Assembly: GCA_964352225.1 (NCBI GenBank)
Contig: CAYGRM010000293.1
Location: 1-8,748 of the forward strand
Reading direction: 5' to 3'
DNA from: CAJQQY01 sp964352225
GTDB taxonomy: Bacteria > Bacteroidota > Bacteroidia > Chitinophagales > Saprospiraceae
DNA: 8,748 bases
In this document: positions 5,474 through 8,748 of the stretch, one piece after another
Numbering within the stretch: position 1 is the stretch's first letter
How the letters are laid out: each line of letters starts with the position of its first letter
Notes under the pieces: model-generated
The model's database searches: none
What the model saw: only the letters and a program-made list of their open reading frames with translations
Told to the model about the DNA's origin: nothing
Made by a program: the position numbers and the translations under genes

Positions 5474-6169
5474 ATGTGTTTTTCAGCAAGTACAAGTTTT
5501 ATAGCAAGTGCTGTTTTGGGAGGTATAGGTACAGTTGCTTTAGATAGAGCGAAAACACCGTCTATGAAAATATTTGCATTGACACCAATTTTGTTTGCCC
5601 TGCAACAATTTGTAGAAGGTATAGTGTGGATAGCACTTTCCAATCCTGAGGGAGAATTTGCTTCGATGTGGTTATCAAAAGCAGTTTATGCATTCTTGGT
5701 TTTTGCGTGGGTAGTTTGGCCGGTGTTTATTCCTTTTTTCATGATAAAACTAGAACAAGACCCTCAACGGAAAAAAGTACTAAAAGGGCTTTTGGTAAAT
5801 GGGATTATTATTGCGGTCATATTAATTTATGTATTAGCGAATTACAATATGACTGCACAGGTTAGTGATTATCATATAAGGTATGATCGAGACTTTCAAT
5901 CTGATTGGGTTTGGGTGTTTGCTATTTTTTATTTGGTTTCTACTGTTTTTCCTAACTTTATTTCGAGTGTAAATAAAATGTGGTACTTGGGAGTAATCAA
6001 TTTAGCATCATATGTTTTTGCTAAAATATTTTTTGCAGGATATGTGATTTCAGTTTGGTGTTTTTTTGGAGCTGTGTCTAGTTTAGTCGTGTTGGCAATT
6101 ATATTAGAAGCTCAGAAAAAGACGGCAGAAAACTTTAGAAACGTTTCCCCTAAACAGGATTTTGGATAA
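5474..6169 (+). CDS. DUF6629-like seven-helix membrane protein
   Basis: This is a 231-residue integral membrane protein with about seven hydrophobic helices (roughly 5-23, 33-55, 68-92, 103-122, 145-164, 170-190 and 192-212). It starts with MCFSAS, has a conserved FALQQFVEGIVW motif (41-52), WPVFIP (82-87) and SVWCFFGAVSS near the last helix (193-203). I associate this pattern (MCFSA start, QQ-x-x-EG-x-VW, SVWCFF) with the uncharacterised DUF6629 family, from memory. The invariant N-terminal Cys and the buried Glu, Gln and Trp residues hint at a ligand- or cofactor-binding membrane bundle, but no activity is known to me. The ATG at 5474 puts the family's MCFSA motif at the N-terminus, so the start is secure although no Shine-Dalgarno is present. 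It is transcribed alone from an FNR-type promoter and is divergent from the small membrane protein gene. Confidence 0.85.
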   Translation: MCFSASTSFIASAVLGGIGTVALDRAKTPSMKIFALTPILFALQQFVEGIVWIALSNPEGEFASMWLSKAVYAFLVFAWVVWPVFIPFFMIKLEQDPQRKKVLKGLLVNGIIIAVILIYVLANYNMTAQVSDYHIRYDRDFQSDWVWVFAIFYLVSTVFPNFISSVNKMWYLGVINLASYVFAKIFFAGYVISVWCFFGAVSSLVVLAIILEAQKKTAENFRNVSPKQDFG

Positions 6170-6201
6170 TCTCCAAAGAATTAGCGCATAGGGGTAGCTT
6201 G

Positions 6202-6230
6202 GATTAGTAGTAATCATTAGAATTTTTTTT
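6202..6230 (+). terminator. weak candidate terminator after the DUF6629-like gene
   Basis: GATTA-GTAG-TAATC forms a perfect 5-bp stem with a 4-base loop, followed seven bases later by eight Ts (6223-6230). The stem is AT-rich and the gap before the T-run is long, so termination here is uncertain. Confidence 0.33.
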
Positions 6231-6262
6231 GTAAAAAAGGTAATTAGACTTTCTGAAAAATG

Positions 6263-6276
6263 ATGATAATTATCAG
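6263..6276 (+). promoter_or_regulatory. FNR/CRP-family box upstream of the 61-residue protein gene
   Basis: ATGATAATTATCAG has a fully palindromic core, TGATAATTATCA, centred at 6269.5. A -7-like element lies 33 bp downstream. No second box is visible 22 bp upstream, so this is the single-site version of the arrangement. Confidence 0.6.
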
Positions 6277-6298
6277 GGGTTCAATCCCTTAATTTTAA

Positions 6299-6306
6299 TA
6301 GTTTAG
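6299..6306 (+). promoter_or_regulatory. -7-like promoter element of the 61-residue protein gene
   Basis: TAGTTTAG matches TAnnTTTG at five of six defined positions and is centred exactly 33 bp from the centre of the FNR-type box. It predicts a start near 6310 and a leader of 60-65 nt. Confidence 0.45.
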
Positions 6307-6374
6307 ATCCTTACTGAATTTTTGATTAACTTTGATTTTTTTTATAACAATATAATTACAAATTACATTTGGTT

Positions 6375-6560
6375 GTGGAAATTGATAATAAATATCGCAC
6401 CGTTTTATTGGAAGCAATGGAAGAGTTGATGTATAAAACTTCCATGGAGTTAGAAGCATTCAAAGGGCAACCGATGACCCCTAGGCGTAAAACCTTAACT
6501 CAAAAACAAAAAGAGATAGAGGAGTTGCAACACTTGATTTCTAACTTTGGCAAGCGTTAA
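6375..6560 (+). CDS. small charged protein of unknown function
   Basis: This is a soluble, helical protein of about 61 residues with no recognised family. It reads VEIDNKYRTVLLEAMEEL from the preferred start. A PMTPRRKTLTQKQKEIEELQ segment follows, and it ends in GKR. There is no ATG at the front: GTG at 6375 and TTG at 6369 are both possible, and ATG at 6417 would remove the first third. I prefer GTG. The reading frame opens only at 6348, so there is no longer version. Support for it being real comes from its protein-like composition, a promoter with an FNR-type box about 100 bp upstream, and a strong hairpin terminator directly after its stop. It converges with PEP synthase. Its size and charge could suit a small regulator or adaptor, but nothing in the sequence proves this. 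Confidence 0.62.
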   Translation: MEIDNKYRTVLLEAMEELMYKTSMELEAFKGQPMTPRRKTLTQKQKEIEELQHLISNFGKR

Positions 6561-6566
6561 AATAAA

Positions 6567-6609
6567 GTCATAACTGCATTGTAAATGTATTGTTATGAAC
6601 TGTTTTTTT
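6567..6609. terminator. bidirectional rho-independent terminator between convergent genes
   Basis: CATAAC (6569-6574) pairs with GTTATG (6592-6597). An inner stem TGCATT/AATGTA (6575-6580 with 6584-6589, one G-U) closes on a GTA loop, with a two-base bulge between the stems. Seven Ts follow at 6603-6609 for plus-strand transcripts. The other side is T-rich when read on the minus strand (ACTTTATTTT), so it can also end PEP synthase transcripts, whose stop codon overlaps the T-run end. Confidence 0.65.
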
Positions 6610-8748
6610 ACCCTAAATCTTCTTCTGCTTTTCGGATGTTCTCCAAGCCTTGTAGCAAAGCATCAGCATTAAATGAAATGCTATCGATACCATGTTCTAC
6701 TAAAAATTGTGCAAACTTCGGGAAATCACTAGGAGCTTGTCCGCACAATCCGATTTTAATATTGTTTTCTTTGGCAGCTTTTATAGTATTGATAATCAGT
6801 TGTTTAACTGCTGGATTGTTTTCGTCAAATAAGTTACTAATCAACCCATTATCTCTATCTAAGCCTAGCGTAAGTTGAGTTAAATCATTAGTTCCAATAG
6901 AAAATCCATCAAAGACTTTGGCAAATTCATTGGCTAAAATAACATTGCTCGGTATCTCAATCATGGTGTAAATTTCTAAACCATTTTCTCCTCTTTTTAA
7001 ACCATAGCTTGCCATCAAGTCCACCACTTTTTTTCCTTCTTCTACAGTTCTACAAAATGGAATCATCAATTTGACATTGGTCAATCCCATTTTATTTCTT
7101 ACCACTTTCATTGCTTCGCATTCCAGCCGAAATCCTTCTTGGTAATTTTCATGATAATACCTTGATGCTCCTCTAAAACCAAGCATTGGATTTTGTTCCT
7201 TAGGTTCAAATTGTTGACCACCGATGAGGTTAGCATACTCATTAGATTTAAAATCACTCATTCTTACAATCACATCTTTTGGATAAAAAGCAGCAGCAAT
7301 AGTCCCCACCGCTTGTGAAAACTTATCAATAAAGTAATCCGTTTTTTGAGCATAACCTTCCGTTAATTTTTCAATTTTTTGACGAGCAGTTTTATCTTCC
7401 AATTCATCAAAATTCACCAAAGCCATCGGGTGAGTAAGTATGGAATTATTGATGACAAATTCCACTCGCATCAAACCAATGCCATCGTTAGGCAGCATGG
7501 CATACTGAAATGCTCGATCAGGATCTCCGAGAATAAGCATCGTTTCAGTCTTTGGTTTTTGAATATTATCAAGTGGAATATTTTTTTCTTCCCACTCCAG
7601 AATTCCATCATAAACGAATCCTGTTTTTCCTTCGGCAGAAGAAACGGTAACCATTTGGCCATCTTTAATTTTTGAAGTTCCATCGGTGGTGCCAACTACC
7701 GCAACTGCACCCAATTCTCTTGCCACGATGGCAGCATGACTAGTTCGTCCGCCAGAATCGGTGACTACTGCTGCGGCTTTTTTAAGTATCGGATCCCAGT
7801 CAGGATCAGTAGAATAAGTAACTAAGACTTCTCCTTTTTGAAGCAAATGAGCATCTTTAGGAGAATTTAAAATCCGAGCTTTTCCAGAAGTTATTTTATT
7901 TCCCAAGCCACTTCCAGAGGTGAGTACCTGGCCTTTTTCTTTTAATTTGAAAATTGTAAATACATTGTTATTAATGTTTGCATGAACTGTTTCTGGACGT
8001 GCTTGTACGATGTATAATTTACCTGAGATGCCATCTTTTGCCCATTCGATATCCATGGGCAATTGATAATGGTCTTCTATAATTACCGCCCATTCTGCCA
8101 ATTGCTCCACTTCCTCATTAGTAAGGGTAAACTGTTTTTGTTTTTCCGTAGGAGTAGGAATGTTGAGTGTGGGGTTCCCCAAAGTATTTTTTTTATTATA
8201 AATGAGCATCTCTTTTTTGCTGCCCATTTTTTTAGAAATAACACTTTGTTTTTTAGTTTTTAAAGTAGGTTTAAATACTAAAAATTCATCAGGTTCGATA
8301 CTTCCTTTGACTACATTCTCACCTAATCCCCATGCACTCGTCAGTACGACCACATCTCGAAAACCACTATCTGGTTCAAGTGTAAAACCTACTCCTGCGC
8401 AGGCTAAATCAGAACGAACCATTTGTTGAACGCCAATAGAAAGTGCAACCTCCAAATGGTCAAACCCCATGTCCTCTCGGTATTTGATGGCACGGTCAGT
8501 AAAAAGAGAAACATAGCAATCAAGGCATGCTTGTAGCAATTGGTCATCACCTTTTATGTTAAGAAAACTTTCTTGCTGCCCTGCAAAACTTGCTTCAGGT
8601 AAGTCTTCTGCTGTGGCACTACTTCTTACCGCTAAAGAGCACTCCTCTTCTAGTCGCCCTTCCAAATTACGATAAGCAGAAAGGATCTCCACCTGTATGT
8701 CATAGGGAAAATCTGCTTTTGCGATTAAGTTTCGCGCTTCATTTCCAA
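6608..8748 (-). CDS. ppsA: phosphoenolpyruvate synthase (5' end outside the window)
   Basis: PEP synthase converts pyruvate, ATP and water to PEP, AMP and phosphate in gluconeogenesis. The frame stays open to the right edge, so 712 codons are seen and roughly the first 80-100 of about 800 are missing. In order: the end of the nucleotide-binding domain with AVRSSATAEDLPEASFAGQQ (codons 8632 down to 8573); the close of this domain with YIVQARPE; the swivelling phosphohistidine domain with GGRTSHAAIVARELG, catalytic His at 7736-7738; and the C-terminal PEP/pyruvate barrel with GIGLMRVEF, SIGTNDLTQLTLGLDRD and LCGQAPSD, whose Cys is the usual proton donor. The Thr two residues before the His is kept; it is the residue phosphorylated by PSRP (DUF299) regulators in other bacteria. 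PPDK is excluded by the GQAPSD and NPxLGxRG-type pattern and ATP-grasp form. The gene is intact in what is visible and converges on the small-protein gene across a shared terminator. Confidence 0.96.
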   Translation of the reverse strand, partial: GNEARNLIAKADFPYDIQVEILSAYRNLEGRLEEECSLAVRSSATAEDLPEASFAGQQESFLNIKGDDQLLQACLDCYVSLFTDRAIKYREDMGFDHLEVALSIGVQQMVRSDLACAGVGFTLEPDSGFRDVVVLTSAWGLGENVVKGSIEPDEFLVFKPTLKTKKQSVISKKMGSKKEMLIYNKKNTLGNPTLNIPTPTEKQKQFTLTNEEVEQLAEWAVIIEDHYQLPMDIEWAKDGISGKLYIVQARPETVHANINNNVFTIFKLKEKGQVLTSGSGLGNKITSGKARILNSPKDAHLLQKGEVLVTYSTDPDWDPILKKAAAVVTDSGGRTSHAAIVARELGAVAVVGTTDGTSKIKDGQMVTVSSAEGKTGFVYDGILEWEEKNIPLDNIQKPKTETMLILGDPDRAFQYAMLPNDGIGLMRVEFVINNSILTHPMALVNFDELEDKTARQKIEKLTEGYAQKTDYFIDKFSQAVGTIAAAFYPKDVIVRMSDFKSNEYANLIGGQQFEPKEQNPMLGFRGASRYYHENYQEGFRLECEAMKVVRNKMGLTNVKLMIPFCRTVEEGKKVVDLMASYGLKRGENGLEIYTMIEIPSNVILANEFAKVFDGFSIGTNDLTQLTLGLDRDNGLISNLFDENNPAVKQLIINTIKAAKENNIKIGLCGQAPSDFPKFAQFLVEHGIDSISFNADALLQGLENIRKAEEDLG

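Noticed and set aside
7379..8429. Several frames of 66-98 codons inside PEP synthase on both strands
   Set aside because: They lie wholly inside the strongly conserved ppsA frame and give Phe/Ser/Ile-rich products typical of antisense or shifted reading of an AT-rich gene.

Overview
The window is AT-rich and has the look of a Bacteroidota genome, probably a Flavobacteriia- or Cytophagia-like environmental lineage. Start codons mostly lack a Shine-Dalgarno sequence and sit behind A/T-rich leaders. Several intergenic regions carry the Bacteroidota-type -7 promoter element TAnnTTTG. The protein families also fit: an MlaF/MCE lipid-transport pair with G-x-G repeats, an ABC1/UbiB kinase, a DUF6629-like membrane protein and PEP synthase. 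The lineage is inferred from these traits, not from a marker gene.

Layout. (1) 86-1869, plus strand: an ATPase (mlaF-like) and an MCE-domain substrate-binding protein (mlaD-like) of a Mla-type phospholipid transporter; the permease gene presumably lies just left of the window. (2) 1878-4657, minus strand, convergent with (1): a three-gene operon, in transcription order a coiled-coil protein, an AarF/ABC1/UbiB kinase-like protein with two C-terminal membrane helices, and a small protein of unknown function. (3) 4967-5236, minus strand: an 89-residue three-helix membrane protein. (4) 5474-6169, plus strand: a seven-helix DUF6629-like membrane protein. (5) About 6375-6560, plus strand: a charged protein of about 61 residues. 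(6) 6608 to the right edge, minus strand: PEP synthase, 5' end outside the window. A bidirectional terminator separates (5) from (6).

The main finding is regulatory. The intergenic DNA between 4658 and 6368 holds five exact copies of the FNR/CRP-family half-site pair TGAT-N4-ATCA plus two near copies. At four promoters a box is centred exactly 33.0 bp upstream of the centre of a TAnnTTTG-like -7 element (two perfect, two with one mismatch). That puts the box near -41, the classical class II activator position. Both minus-strand promoters have a second box exactly 22 bp further upstream. The coiled-coil/UbiB/small-protein operon, the 89-residue membrane protein, the DUF6629-like protein and the 61-residue protein therefore look like one regulon of an FNR/DNR-type (low oxygen or nitric oxide) activator. 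Most members have no known function. PEP synthase and the Mla genes have their upstream regions outside the window, so their membership cannot be judged.

Working hypothesis (inference): this is part of a low-oxygen or stasis survival island that combines envelope lipid and quinone maintenance (UbiB-like kinase, possibly Mla) with several uncharacterised small membrane or coiled-coil proteins, next to a gluconeogenic enzyme. I see no mobile elements, CRISPR arrays, tRNA or rRNA genes.
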